Part shown: piece by piece, positions 26,625-39,217 of the stretch
Position numbering within the stretch: position 1 is the stretch's first letter
How the letters are laid out: every line of letters starts with the position of its first letter
NCBI GenBank assembly: GCA_937927415.1
Contig: CALBDS010000015.1
Location: 48,068-112,067, forward strand
Origin: an uncultured Rhodospirillaceae bacterium
GTDB taxonomy: Bacteria; Pseudomonadota; Alphaproteobacteria; Azospirillales; Azospirillaceae
DNA: 64,000 bases
Direction: 5' to 3'
Translations under genes and position numbers: made by a program
The notes under the pieces: model-generated
Database searches by the model: none
Told to the model about the DNA's origin: nothing
The model's input: the letters and a program-made list of their open reading frames with translations, nothing else

Positions 26625-29141
26625 TTACCCCGCCTGGGCCGCCACGGGCAGAAAACACTGAACCAGCAAGCCGCAGCCGGGCGCCTCGCCCACCTCCATC
26701 CGCCCACCGTGCAGATCGATGACGTTGCGCACCAGCGCCAGCCCCAACGCCGGGTTGACGCCCGTGGATTCGTAGCGCGCCGATTCATAATGCGCCGCTT
26801 CGAACGGCGCGGGCGGGAAATGGGGTGTCTGGAAGGGGGGGGGATCGAAACGGGCGGGGCCGGAGGCCGCGGCGGCGGGATCGCCCACGGTCAACCGGGC
26901 GCCGTCGCCGGTCCGTTCGGCCCGCAGCACCACCCGGCCATCGGCGGGCGGGCTGCGCATGGCGGCCACCACCAGGGTGAACAGCGCCTGTTTCAGCCGC
27001 CGGTCATCGCCTTCCAGCGTGCCGAGGCCGGGGGGAACGGTCACCTCCAGCCGCAGACCTTCGCGCCGCGCCCATTCCTGGGTCAGCCCGGCGACGGTTT
27101 CCACCACGTCGGCCAGATCGACCGGGCCGCGTTCCAGCGTGGTGACACCGGCGCCGATGCTGGCCAGATCCACCACATCGTCGATCAGTTCCAGCAGCCG
27201 TTCCCCCGCCGCCTGCATGCTGGTGACGCATTCCGCCTGCCGCGGGGTCAGCGGGCCGAAATACTGCCCCGCCAGCATGTCGGCATAGCCCATGATGCTG
27301 TTCAGCGGCGTGCGCAGATGGTGGGAGACGTTGGCGATGAATTCGGTCTTCAACTGGTCCGCCGCCTCCAGCGCGGCGTTGGACGCCCGCAGCGCCTGTT
27401 CCAGCCGGGTGCTGTCGGTCACGTCGAGATAGCTGGTCAGCACAGCCCCGTCGGGCAGCGGCACGGTGGAGAATTCCACCACCGACCCGTCACGCCGTTC
27501 CAACCGGCCCGAGCGCACCGCCCGTTCCAGGGTGGCGCCGATCATCTCGTCCTTCAGCATCTCCCAATCCTCGCCCCCGCCGACGGGGGCAACGCCGGGC
27601 GGCAGCGGAAAGCCCATCGGCTGGGCGGCGGACGGGCCACGCGGCGAATCGCCGTCCACAAAGAACGGCCGCATCCGTTCCAGAATGTCGGCGATGTGGG
27701 GTTCGCCCAGCAGATCCCGGTCCGACAGGTTCCAGATGCGGGCATAGGACGGGTTGGACAGCTTCAGCCGCCCGTCGCCGCCATAGACGGCGATGCCCTC
27801 CGCCAGATTGTCCAGGGTTTCCTGCTGCACCGCCATCAGGGTGTTGTAGGAGGATTCCAGCGCCAGCGTGTTGGTCACATCCTCCATAATCATGATAAGC
27901 CCGCCCAGCGGATGCGGCGCCATCAGCACCCGCAGCGTGGTGCCGTCGGGCAGGTGCATCATCTCTTCCATCGGCTCGATCAGCCGGGTGTACTGGGCCA
28001 GCCGCTCGCGCTTGAAGCTGGGGAAATCGGCGTATTCCGGCAGCTTGCGGCGGGCGCGCAGATCCTCCAGCACCTCGCCGTGGGTGGGTTCGGTGCGCAG
28101 GAACGCCTCGTCCAGTTCCCACAGGCGGGAATAGGCCTGGTTGTGGAATTTCAGCCGCATGTCGGGGCCGAAGACGGAAATGGCCGACCCCAGCCGTTCC
28201 AGCACCTCGGCATGGGCGGCCTGATGGCGGGCCAGTTCGCTGCGCAGATCCTCCGCCTCGGTCATGTCCAGGGCATAGCCCAGCGCCAGCGCACCGCCGG
28301 ACCCGTCGGGCCGGGGAATCGACACCTCGGTCACCTCCAGCAGCCGGCGCTCGGTGCCGAAGGCGACGGAGCAGCGGCGGGACTGGGCCGCCCCGCCGGC
28401 ACGGGCATGGGCGGCCATCGGCCGTCCGCCGTCGCCGGGGACCAGTTCGCGCGCCTCGGCCACCGCCAGTTCCGGTTCGGTCTCCACCGCGCGGGCATAG
28501 GCGCGGTTGCACCACGCCACCGCCAGATCGTCGCGGCGCATCCACACCGGCAGGGGCAGCGCATCCAGCACCGTGCGCAGACGGGCGGCGTCCGCCCCCG
28601 CGGTCCGGGCGGCGGCCTCGGCCGCGGCCAGGGCCTGGACGGCAGCGGTGGCATCCTCCGCCCACAGCACCATGCCCCCGTCACCGGCGGCCCCGGTCAG
28701 CACCAGCCACCGGCCGTCCCGGCTTTCCACGGTCAGCCGGAACCCCTCGCCGCGTCGCTCCAGCGCCGATGCGGCCGCACTCAAGGCAGCCCCACCCGCC
28801 GGCACCAGAGCCGCGGCCACATCGTCCAGGCCGTTCACCGGGCCATCCCCCAGCAACGGGGCGAAGCCGGGGGATGAGGACCGCACCGCGCCAGCCACGA
28901 AACAGCACCAAGGATGAGGCGCCACGGCGAGAACGGCGTCCAGAGCGGTGCGATGGGTCTGTTCGGCGTGTGCGCTGGCGTTTCGGGCACGGCACAGCCA
29001 CGCCAGAACCGCCGTCCCGACGATACCGGCACCGCCGGCCAGCGTCACGGCCGGCGACAGGTCGATCACGCCGGCCGCCAGGGCCAGCGCGCTCACTCCC
29101 ATAGCGATCAGCGATGGGGCGTATCCGTTGAAATCCGTCAC
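26625..29141 (-). CDS. Multi-PAS histidine kinase with degraded ATP-binding boxes
   Basis: An 838-residue membrane-bound sensor. Two N-terminal hydrophobic segments (about 12-50) are followed by several PAS or PAS-like domains (about 180-300, 320-430 and 440-580; for example VFGPDMRLKFHNQAYSRLW and AVYGGDGRLKLSNPSYARIW), then a DHp region with the phosphoacceptor NVSHHLRTPLNSIMG (about residue 615). The ATPase domain looks degraded: the N box reads LKQALFTLVVAAM where NLxxNA is expected, and the G1 box reads VGDPAAAAS instead of DxGxG, followed by a Pro/Phe-rich insertion. Only the late G2-like ALGLALVRNVIDLHGG is normal. The GTG at 29141 was preferred to an upstream TTG. Architecture resembles the sensor found near tsaE in other alphaproteobacteria, but those have an intact N box. 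Confidence 0.85.
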   Translation of the reverse strand: MTDFNGYAPSLIAMGVSALALAAGVIDLSPAVTLAGGAGIVGTAVLAWLCRARNASAHAEQTHRTALDAVLAVAPHPWCCFVAGAVRSSSPGFAPLLGDGPVNGLDDVAAALVPAGGAALSAAASALERRGEGFRLTVESRDGRWLVLTGAAGDGGMVLWAEDATAAVQALAAAEAAARTAGADAARLRTVLDALPLPVWMRRDDLAVAWCNRAYARAVETEPELAVAEARELVPGDGGRPMAAHARAGGAAQSRRCSVAFGTERRLLEVTEVSIPRPDGSGGALALGYALDMTEAEDLRSELARHQAAHAEVLERLGSAISVFGPDMRLKFHNQAYSRLWELDEAFLRTEPTHGEVLEDLRARRKLPEYADFPSFKRERLAQYTRLIEPMEEMMHLPDGTTLRVLMAPHPLGGLIMIMEDVTNTLALESSYNTLMAVQQETLDNLAEGIAVYGGDGRLKLSNPSYARIWNLSDRDLLGEPHIADILERMRPFFVDGDSPRGPSAAQPMGFPLPPGVAPVGGGEDWEMLKDEMIGATLERAVRSGRLERRDGSVVEFSTVPLPDGAVLTSYLDVTDSTRLEQALRASNAALEAADQLKTEFIANVSHHLRTPLNSIMGYADMLAGQYFGPLTPRQAECVTSMQAAGERLLELIDDVVDLASIGAGVTTLERGPVDLADVVETVAGLTQEWARREGLRLEVTVPPGLGTLEGDDRRLKQALFTLVVAAMRSPPADGRVVLRAERTGDGARLTVGDPAAAASGPARFDPPPFQTPHFPPAPFEAAHYESARYESTGVNPALGLALVRNVIDLHGGRMEVGEAPGCGLLVQCFLPVAAQAG

Positions 29142-29250
29142 GAAACCCAGCCTAGAACAGTGACAGCCCCCCGGCAAGCGGCCCGGCCACCCCCTCTCCG
29201 TGAGAGGGAGGGAACGGGGAAAAAACAGCGTCTGGTTGCCAGATCCGCCA

Positions 29251-32832
<3,582 letters not shown>

Positions 32833-32970
32833 GGAGACGCTCCCACCCTCCCGGCACTGCGCGGCCCGGCACCTCTTATGACGCACCGATGACCCTGCGG
32901 GAAGCTAGCATGCCACATGGTTTCCCGGCAATTCACCGTGGGGACGCAGGCAGCGGGGGCCGATTAAATT

Positions 32971-33156
32971 CCCCTCTCCCCGCCGGGGAGAGGTCAGGGT
33001 GAGGGCCGATTTTCGCGCCGTAGGCCCGAAAATTGAGCCATCAGGCTCTCGAAACATGGGATTTGGCGTTGCTTCGCAACGGATTTCGGGCCTACGGCGC
33101 GAAATCCGGCCCTCACCCCCGCGCTTGCGCGCGCCCTCTCCCCGGCGGGGAGAGGG
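32971..33156 (-). repeat. Long palindromic intergenic element, copy A
   Basis: A 186-base element bounded by the stems CCCTCTCCCCGCCGGGGAGAG at one end and CCTCTCCCCGCCGGGGAGAGG at the other. Inside it, GGCCGATTTTCGCGCCGTAGG and its near inverse CCTACGGCGCGAAATCCGGCC form a second, longer arm pair. It begins 4 bases after the creC stop codon (minus strand). A related copy lies at 59072-59241, also directly after a stop codon and in the same orientation relative to the upstream gene. No transposase. Confidence 0.85.
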
Positions 33157-33160
33157 TGAA

Positions 33161-34822
33161 TCAACCCGCGCTCGTCGTCTTGAATGCAGACGGCAGCGGC
33201 AGGCGGATCACGAAAATCCCGCCCGACGGCGACGGCACCGCCGCCACCGCGCCGCCGTGGGCGGCGGTCAGGCTGCGGACGATCGACAGGCCAAGCCCGG
33301 TGCCGCCCCGGCCGCGGGCGGTGGTGAAGAACGGATCGAACAGGCGCCCGGCGTTGGCCGCGGACACGCCGGGGCCGTCGTCGGCCACCGTCAGCACCGC
33401 CTCGCCCCCCTCCCGCCGCAGGATGACCGTCACCCGTGCCGCCGGTCCGGCGTGCTGGCGGGCGTTGTCGAACAGGTTGACCAGCACGGTTTCCAGCGCC
33501 TCCTCCCCCAGGGGCAGGCGGCAATCGGGGGCGATGTCCAGGTTCATCATCAGACCGGCCGCACCATAACGTCCGGCCAGCCGCCGCAGCAGTGGTGCGG
33601 GATCGAGGGCCTCCGCCCCCGCAGCCGCCGGTCCGGCGGCCATCACGTCGGCCCGCGCCAGATCCAGCAGCCGCCGCACCAGATGGGACAGCCGGCGGGC
33701 ATCGGCGTCCAGATTGGACAGGAACCGCTCGCGGTCCGGCGCCGGCATCTCGTCCAGATGGTCGCGCAGCAGTTCCACCGTGCCGGAAATGGCGGCCAGC
33801 GGCGTCTTGAACTCGTGGGAGACATGGGCGGCGAAATCGCGGATGTAGTCGGCCCGCCGCTCCAGGGTCACCGCCATGCGGGCCAGGGCAGCGGACAGTT
33901 CCTCCACCTCCCGCACCGGCGGGATCAGGGAGGGCGGCGGCGGGGCGGCCAGCGTTTCCCCGCCACCTTCGGCAATGCGGATGGCGCGGCGGGTGACGGC
34001 GCGCAGGGGCCGGGCGATGGCGGCGGCACCCAGCGCCACCAGCACCGCCACCGATCCCAGCACCACCGCCGCCAGCCCGGCCAGATGCCACCGCTTGCCG
34101 TACAGGGTTTCCGACAGGGCGCGCGGGGTGCGCGACAGCAGCACCGCCCCGATCACCCGGTCCCCCTCCAGAACCGGGGTTGCGACGAACACCCGCAGGG
34201 CGCTGGGCCGGTCGAAGACGGCGGCAAGGCCGGACACCGCCGGCCCCTTGGCGCGCAGGCGCAGCGCGCTCACCGGCTCGCCGGCCAGGGCGCGGGCCAC
34301 CTCCTCCTGATGGGCCATGGAGACGGGGGCGGCGGGATCGCCGGTGGCGGCCACCACCACGCCGGTGCGGTCCAGCACCCGCATCCCGGCCAGCGTGGTC
34401 TTCTGCGCCTCCCGCAGCACGCCGCCCAGCGCCGCCCCGGCGGCGGCCGACACCGGGTCCGCCGGAGACGGGGCCGGAACCGGATCGGGCGGGGGCGGCA
34501 GGATGGGGTCGGCGGCCAGATCCAGGGCGGCGAAACGGGGTGTCCACGGCGCATCGAAACCGGAGGGATGCAGGCCGCGTTCGTCGGCCGTCCGCTCGCT
34601 GCCGTCCAGATGCCCGCCCGCGGCCAGCCAGCCGGTGCGGTAGACGGCGGCAATCACCGCCGACTGGGCGATCAGTTCCGATTCCGTCTGACGGATCAGC
34701 GCGCTTTCATAGAGCCGCAGCACCCACAGGCCGCTCAAGGGTACCAGCAGTGCTGCCACCGCCAGCGCCAGCAGGGCCGAACCGACGGAGGGGCGCCAGC
34801 GGGCGCGGGGCGGCCGGGTCAC
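33161..34822 (-). CDS. creC: CreC-like sensor histidine kinase
   Basis: A 553-residue two-component sensor. A first membrane segment (about 12-33) and a second (LAGLAAVVLGSVAVLVALGA, about 248-268) bracket a periplasmic domain; a HAMP follows, then the DHp with HVSHEFKTPLAAISG (about 328-342), and an intact ATPase domain (NLFDNARQHA, DDGPGVSA, GGTGLGLSIVRSL). The GTG start overlaps the stop of the upstream regulator gene by four bases (GTGA), a classic regulator-kinase coupling. The divergent creD gene supports a CreBC-type system, which in enterobacteria responds to metabolic state and beta-lactams. The signal here is unknown. The palindromic element starts 4 bases after its stop codon. Confidence 0.88.
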   Translation of the reverse strand: MTRPPRARWRPSVGSALLALAVAALLVPLSGLWVLRLYESALIRQTESELIAQSAVIAAVYRTGWLAAGGHLDGSERTADERGLHPSGFDAPWTPRFAALDLAADPILPPPPDPVPAPSPADPVSAAAGAALGGVLREAQKTTLAGMRVLDRTGVVVAATGDPAAPVSMAHQEEVARALAGEPVSALRLRAKGPAVSGLAAVFDRPSALRVFVATPVLEGDRVIGAVLLSRTPRALSETLYGKRWHLAGLAAVVLGSVAVLVALGAAAIARPLRAVTRRAIRIAEGGGETLAAPPPPSLIPPVREVEELSAALARMAVTLERRADYIRDFAAHVSHEFKTPLAAISGTVELLRDHLDEMPAPDRERFLSNLDADARRLSHLVRRLLDLARADVMAAGPAAAGAEALDPAPLLRRLAGRYGAAGLMMNLDIAPDCRLPLGEEALETVLVNLFDNARQHAGPAARVTVILRREGGEAVLTVADDGPGVSAANAGRLFDPFFTTARGRGGTGLGLSIVRSLTAAHGGAVAAVPSPSGGIFVIRLPLPSAFKTTSAG

Positions 34823-35514
34823 CGGCAATCCGACAGCTTGTAGCCCAGGCCGTGCACCGTCTCCACCGGGCTGCCGCCGGCGGTGAGGAACTTGGCGCGC
34901 ACCCGGCGGATGTGGCTGTCCACCGTGCGGTCGCTGACGTAGTGGTTGAGGGCATAGGCCCCGTCCATCAGCGCATCGCGGGTCATCACCCGTCCGGGCC
35001 GTTCCGCCAGCGTGCGCAACAGGGCGAACTCGGTGACGGTCAGCACCACCTCCGCCTCCCCCCAAAAGGCGCGGAAGCCGTCCAGGTCCAGGCGCAGCCG
35101 GTTGTGGCGGATCTCCGCCGCGGGCGGGGGGGCGGCGGGGGCCGGGTCCGCCGGGGCCGCGCGGCGCAGTACCGCCTTGACCCGCGCCACCAGTTCGCGG
35201 GGGGAAAAGGGCTTGGTCACGTAATCGTCGCCGCCCAGTTCCAGCCCCAGGATCCGGTCGATCTCGTCGTCGCGCGACGACAGGAAGATGATCGGCACCC
35301 GCCCGTCCCGGCGCAGGCGGCGGCACACCTCGGTCCCGTCCATCTCGGGCATCATGATGTCCAGCAGGATCAGGTCGGGGGCGGTGGCTTGCGCCATCTC
35401 CAGCCCCTGGCGCCCGTCGCCGGCCTCGGCCACCGCGAACCCCTCGCGCGTCAGGGCGAAGCGCACGATGTCGCGGATGTGGGCGTCGTCGTCGATCAGC
35501 AGGATGGAAGCCAT
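34819..35514 (-). CDS. creB: CreB-like OmpR-family response regulator
   Basis: A 231-residue DNA-binding response regulator. The receiver has the acidic pocket LIDDDAHIRD, the phosphorylated Asp in LILLDIMMPEMDG (about residue 53) and the Lys in DDYVTKPFSPREL. The C-terminal winged helix (about 135-230) has VLTVTEFALLRTL, VDSHIRRVRAKF and the family end HGLGYKL. First gene of the pair with creC. In CreB-regulated systems the target creD lies close by, as here, divergent and 154 bases away. Confidence 0.9.
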   Translation of the reverse strand: MASILLIDDDAHIRDIVRFALTREGFAVAEAGDGRQGLEMAQATAPDLILLDIMMPEMDGTEVCRRLRRDGRVPIIFLSSRDDEIDRILGLELGGDDYVTKPFSPRELVARVKAVLRRAAPADPAPAAPPPAAEIRHNRLRLDLDGFRAFWGEAEVVLTVTEFALLRTLAERPGRVMTRDALMDGAYALNHYVSDRTVDSHIRRVRAKFLTAGGSPVETVHGLGYKLSDCR

Positions 35515-35668
35515 GGGGGCACCGGACCGAAAAGCGGGGCCGAGTGTAGCCCAAGCCCTGCACCATTTCTGCACAGACTTTCCCCACCGCCTGCACGCCC
35601 CCGTCATCGCGGCGGCACCCCCGCGGCCCATGGTGCGTTCCACCCCACCACCTTGGGAGCCGTTCGCC

Positions 35669-35860
35669 ATGACGCCCACCAACCACCCGCCGCCGCCCCG
35701 TCCGCGCCCGACGGTGCTGTTCACCACCCGCGCCGCCCTCGACCCCGCCACCGCCCGGCGCCACGGCGTGTCCGCCGCCGAAGCCGCCGCCTGGCGCCGC
35801 TGGCTGGACGCCCGGCGCGACCGCCTGCTGCGCCGTTCCGGGCTGGAGGGCACGCGATGA
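35669..35860 (+). CDS. Small protein coupled to creD, 63 aa
   Basis: A short gene that I do not recognise. It starts with ATG after CTTGGGAGC, a reasonable ribosome binding site, and its TGA overlaps the creD ATG (ATGA), so creD translation is coupled to it. The N-terminus is Pro-rich; the C-terminal half (DPATARRHGVSAAEAAAWRR) is basic and helical and could be a helix-turn-helix-like element, loosely reminiscent of the Trp-repressor-like DUF1153 proteins such as SciP. It faces the creBC operon and could be a CreB target. Confidence 0.7.
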   Translation: MTPTNHPPPPRPRPTVLFTTRAALDPATARRHGVSAAEAAAWRRWLDARRDRLLRRSGLEGTR

Positions 35861-37191
35861 CCGCCCCCGATACCGCCCCCTCCTCCACCTCGTCCCTGCC
35901 GGGGTGGAAGAAGGCGCTGTGGCTGGGGGCGCTGCTGATCGGCGCCACCGTCGCCAGCAGCATGGTCACCGACATCGCACTGGAGCGCAGCGCCTATCAG
36001 GAGGAGGCCCGGCAGACCATCGTCGGCAACTGGGGCGGCAGCCAAAGCCTGTCCGTGCCGCGCCTCTACATCCCCGTCCGCCTGACCGGCGGGGGGACCA
36101 GCCACATCCGCGTCGATCCGGGCGCCGTGACCATGGACGTCACCCTGAAGCCGCAGGAGAAACGCTCCGGCGTCTTCTCCTCGGTGGTCTACACGGCGGA
36201 GGCCGAGGTTGCGGGCACCTTCACCATCGACCCGGACGTCATCCTCCATTCCCCCGCCGAGGGGGTGGTGTCCATCGACTGGGGCGATGCGTTCCTGGCC
36301 GTCCACACCCGGCATCCGGGCGACGGCGTGACGGCCGCCCCGGTGGTGTGGAACGGACGGCCCCAGCCCTGGCGGCCGCTGACGCGCGCCGCACCGGACT
36401 CCTGCCCCGATGCGGCGACCTTGGTCAGCCGGCTGGACCTGTCCGCCCCGGCGGACGGCACACCCCACAGCTTCCGGACCCACATGAGCCTGCGCGGGTC
36501 GGACACGGTGTCGGTGGCGTTCGGGGGCGCGCAGGGGACCGTGCGGCTGAAATCCCCCTGGGAATCGCTGGGCTTCACCGGCGCACGCTCCCCCGACACC
36601 GTGACCCGGACCGACGACGGCGTGACCGCGGAATGGACCACCCGCTGGCCCCCCGGCCCCGGCGAGGGGCCGGGGCTGGTCCATGAAGAGCGTTTTCCCA
36701 CCGCCCCCTGCCTGAGCGGCCCCCAGTACGGCGCCCGGCTGGTGGTGGATCTGCCCGATTACCGCAAGGTGGAACGCACGTCGAAATACGCCCTGCTGTT
36801 CGTCGGGCTGGGGATGGCCGCCTATCTGCTGTTCGAGATCCTGGCGCGGGTGCGCATCCACGAGTTGCAATACACCCTGCTCACCGGGTCGCTGGTGCTG
36901 TTCCCGCTGCTGCTGCTGGCGGCGGCGGACGTGACGGGGTACGGCATCGCCTTTCTGCTGAGCGCCGGGGCGGTGCTGCTGCAGGCGGGCCTCTACACCC
37001 TGTCGGTCACCCGGCGGGCGGGGCTGGCGGCGGTGTTCACGGGCCTGCTGGCCGGGGTGTTCGGGCTGCTGTTCATCCTGCCGTCCATGGAAAGCCACGC
37101 GCTGCAAACCGGGGCGGCGGTGCTGTTCCTGGTGCTGTCGGCGCTGATGGCGGTGACCCAACGCTGCCTGGGCCGGATGCCGCCGGATTGA
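35857..37191 (+). CDS. creD: CreD-like inner membrane protein
   Basis: A 444-residue member of the CreD family of inner membrane proteins. One N-terminal membrane segment (LWLGALLIGATVASSMV) precedes a large periplasmic domain (about 40-300), then five or so membrane segments from residue 308 (YALLFVGLGMAAYLLFEI...). Family features in the core include RVRIHELQYTLLTGSLVLF and the DVTGYGIAFLLSAGAV region. In Escherichia coli creD is the main CreBC target and affects envelope stability and colicin tolerance; the biochemical function is unknown. Its start overlaps the 63-codon gene. Confidence 0.9.
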   Translation: MTAPDTAPSSTSSLPGWKKALWLGALLIGATVASSMVTDIALERSAYQEEARQTIVGNWGGSQSLSVPRLYIPVRLTGGGTSHIRVDPGAVTMDVTLKPQEKRSGVFSSVVYTAEAEVAGTFTIDPDVILHSPAEGVVSIDWGDAFLAVHTRHPGDGVTAAPVVWNGRPQPWRPLTRAAPDSCPDAATLVSRLDLSAPADGTPHSFRTHMSLRGSDTVSVAFGGAQGTVRLKSPWESLGFTGARSPDTVTRTDDGVTAEWTTRWPPGPGEGPGLVHEERFPTAPCLSGPQYGARLVVDLPDYRKVERTSKYALLFVGLGMAAYLLFEILARVRIHELQYTLLTGSLVLFPLLLLAAADVTGYGIAFLLSAGAVLLQAGLYTLSVTRRAGLAAVFTGLLAGVFGLLFILPSMESHALQTGAAVLFLVLSALMAVTQRCLGRMPPD

Positions 37192-37312
37192 GAAACGCCC
37201 ACCGCATACGGGGGGAGGCGCACAAGACGGTTCCCCCCACGGCGGTTCTGTGCCACATGAATGGGTCCGGTAACGGCCCGGCAGCAAACCGACCAACGGC
37301 TGGCATCGAAGC

Positions 37313-39208
37313 GTGTTGTCCCTGTTCTCTTCCTCTCCCACCCCGTCTTCGGCATCGGATGATCCGGCGCTGGATGTTCTGCGCAGCGTGTTCGGCTTCG
37401 AACGGTTCCGCGGGCAGCAGGCCGACATCATCGGCCATGTCATCGCCGGCGGCGATGCGCTGGTGCTGATGCCCACGGGCGGGGGCAAGTCGCTGTGCTA
37501 TCAGGTCCCGGCCCTGGTGCGGGACGGGGTGACGGTGGTGGTGTCCCCGCTCATCGCCCTGATGCGCGATCAGGTGACGGCGCTCCGGCAGTTGGGGGTG
37601 CGGGCGGCGTTCCTCAACTCCTCGCTTTCGCTGTCCGAATCCCGCGCGGTGGAACGGGCGGTGGCCAATGGCGATCTCGATCTGGTCTATGTGGCGCCGG
37701 AACGGCTGGTCACCCCGCGGTTCCTGGAGTTGCTGGAGCGCACGCCCATCGCCCTGTTCGCCCTGGACGAGGCCCATTGCGTCAGCCAGTGGGGCCATGA
37801 TTTCCGGCCCGAGTATCTCCAGCTTTCCATCCTGCACGAACGCTTTCCCACCGTTCCCCGCATCGCGCTGACCGCCACCGCCGACGCCCAGACCCGCGCG
37901 GAAATCGCCGACAAGCTGAACCTGGGCGACGCGCGGGTGTTCATCTCGTCGTTCGACCGGCCCAACATCACCTATCGCGTGGTACCCAAGAACAACGAGC
38001 GCCAGCAGCTTCTGGCCTTCCTCAAGGACAATCACGAGGAGGACGCGGGCATCGTCTATTGCCTGTCGCGGGCCAAGGTGGAAGAGGTGGCGGAGTGGCT
38101 GAACGCCCATGGGCGGGAGGCGCTGCCCTATCACGCCGGCCTGCCGGCCGATGTGCGCGAAGCCAACCAGGACCGCTTCATCAAGAGCGAAGGTCTGGTG
38201 ATGGTGGCCACCGTCGCCTTCGGCATGGGCATCGACAAGCCCAACGTGCGCTTCGTGGCGCACCTGGACCTGCCCAAGAGTCTTGAGGCCTATTACCAGG
38301 AAACCGGGCGCGCCGGGCGCGACGGGCTGCCGGCCAACGCCTGGATGAGCTACGGCATGTCCGACGTGGTGATCCTGCGCCAGATGCTGGAACAGTCGGA
38401 AGCCGGCGACGCCCACCGCCGGGTCGAGCGCGGCAAGCTGGAAGCCATGCTGGGCTTCTGCGAAACCGCCGCCTGCCGCCGCCAGGTGCTGCTGAACTAT
38501 TTCGGCGAGCGGCTGGACGAGCCGTGCGGCAACTGCGACACCTGCCAGGAGCCGGTGGAGACGTGGGACGGCACCGTCGTCGCGCAAAAGGCGCTGGCGG
38601 CCGTCTACCGCACCGGCCAGCGGTACGGCGCTGGCCACCTGATCGACGTGCTGCTGGGCAAGGCCACCGACAAGGTGGTGCAGCAGGGCCATGACACGCT
38701 GAAGACCTTCGGTGTGGGCAAGGAACTGTCCAAGGCCGAATGGCAGTCGGTGTTCCGCCAGCTTGTGGCCGCCGGCTATCTGACCGTGGATCTGGAAGGG
38801 TACGGCGGTTTCCGCCTGACCGACACCGGGGTGCCGGTGGTCAAGGGCCAGCAGAGCGTGCGCCTGCGCCGCGACCCCGAGGCGAAGAAGCGCCGCACCA
38901 CCGAGGCGTTGCGCCGCGGCGGGGCGGCATCCCGGCGGGGCGGTCCCGCCTCCGGCCCGTCGCGCAGCCCCAGCGGCCTGGACCCGGCGGACGATGCGCT
39001 GTGGCACGCCTTGCGCGCCTGCCGGCTGGAACTGGCCCGCGACCAGGGCGTGCCGCCCTATGTCATCTTCCACGACAGCACATTGCTGGCGATGGTGGAG
39101 GAACGCCCGCTGGACCGCCGCGACTTCGCCCACCTGCCCGGCGTGGGCACGCGCAAGCTGGACCTCTACGCCGATTCGTTCCTTGAGGTCATTCACAAAT
39201 ACTCGTGA
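37313..39208 (+). CDS. recQ: ATP-dependent DNA helicase RecQ
   Basis: A 631-residue superfamily 2 helicase for recombination and fork repair. Helicase motifs: LMPTGGGKSLCYQVPAL (Walker A, about residue 50-66), FALDEAHCVSQWGHDFRPEY (DEAH box with the aromatic loop), and QETGRAGRDGLPA. Next come the zinc site (CRRQVLLNYFGE, then CGNCDTC), the winged RQC domain, and a C-terminal HRDC domain (PPYVIFHDSTLLAMVEERPL, about 575). Between RQC and HRDC lies an Arg/Ser/Gly-rich linker (about 525-560). The start is GTG (or the next TTG). It follows creD by 121 bases on the same strand. Confidence 0.97.
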   Translation: MLSLFSSSPTPSSASDDPALDVLRSVFGFERFRGQQADIIGHVIAGGDALVLMPTGGGKSLCYQVPALVRDGVTVVVSPLIALMRDQVTALRQLGVRAAFLNSSLSLSESRAVERAVANGDLDLVYVAPERLVTPRFLELLERTPIALFALDEAHCVSQWGHDFRPEYLQLSILHERFPTVPRIALTATADAQTRAEIADKLNLGDARVFISSFDRPNITYRVVPKNNERQQLLAFLKDNHEEDAGIVYCLSRAKVEEVAEWLNAHGREALPYHAGLPADVREANQDRFIKSEGLVMVATVAFGMGIDKPNVRFVAHLDLPKSLEAYYQETGRAGRDGLPANAWMSYGMSDVVILRQMLEQSEAGDAHRRVERGKLEAMLGFCETAACRRQVLLNYFGERLDEPCGNCDTCQEPVETWDGTVVAQKALAAVYRTGQRYGAGHLIDVLLGKATDKVVQQGHDTLKTFGVGKELSKAEWQSVFRQLVAAGYLTVDLEGYGGFRLTDTGVPVVKGQQSVRLRRDPEAKKRRTTEALRRGGAASRRGGPASGPSRSPSGLDPADDALWHALRACRLELARDQGVPPYVIFHDSTLLAMVEERPLDRRDFAHLPGVGTRKLDLYADSFLEVIHKYS

Positions 39209-39217
39209 GGAGGGGAT

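Noticed and set aside
32999..33160. Apparent short protein-coding stretches inside the palindromic elements
   Set aside because: Similar frames occur in both copies on both strands simply because the element is repeated and palindromic; they have no independent start signals.
34819..37488. An 889-codon minus-strand frame joining a long N-terminal extension to the CreB-like regulator
   Set aside because: The extension is antisense to creD and the small gene; the regulator begins at a standard receiver start at 35514.
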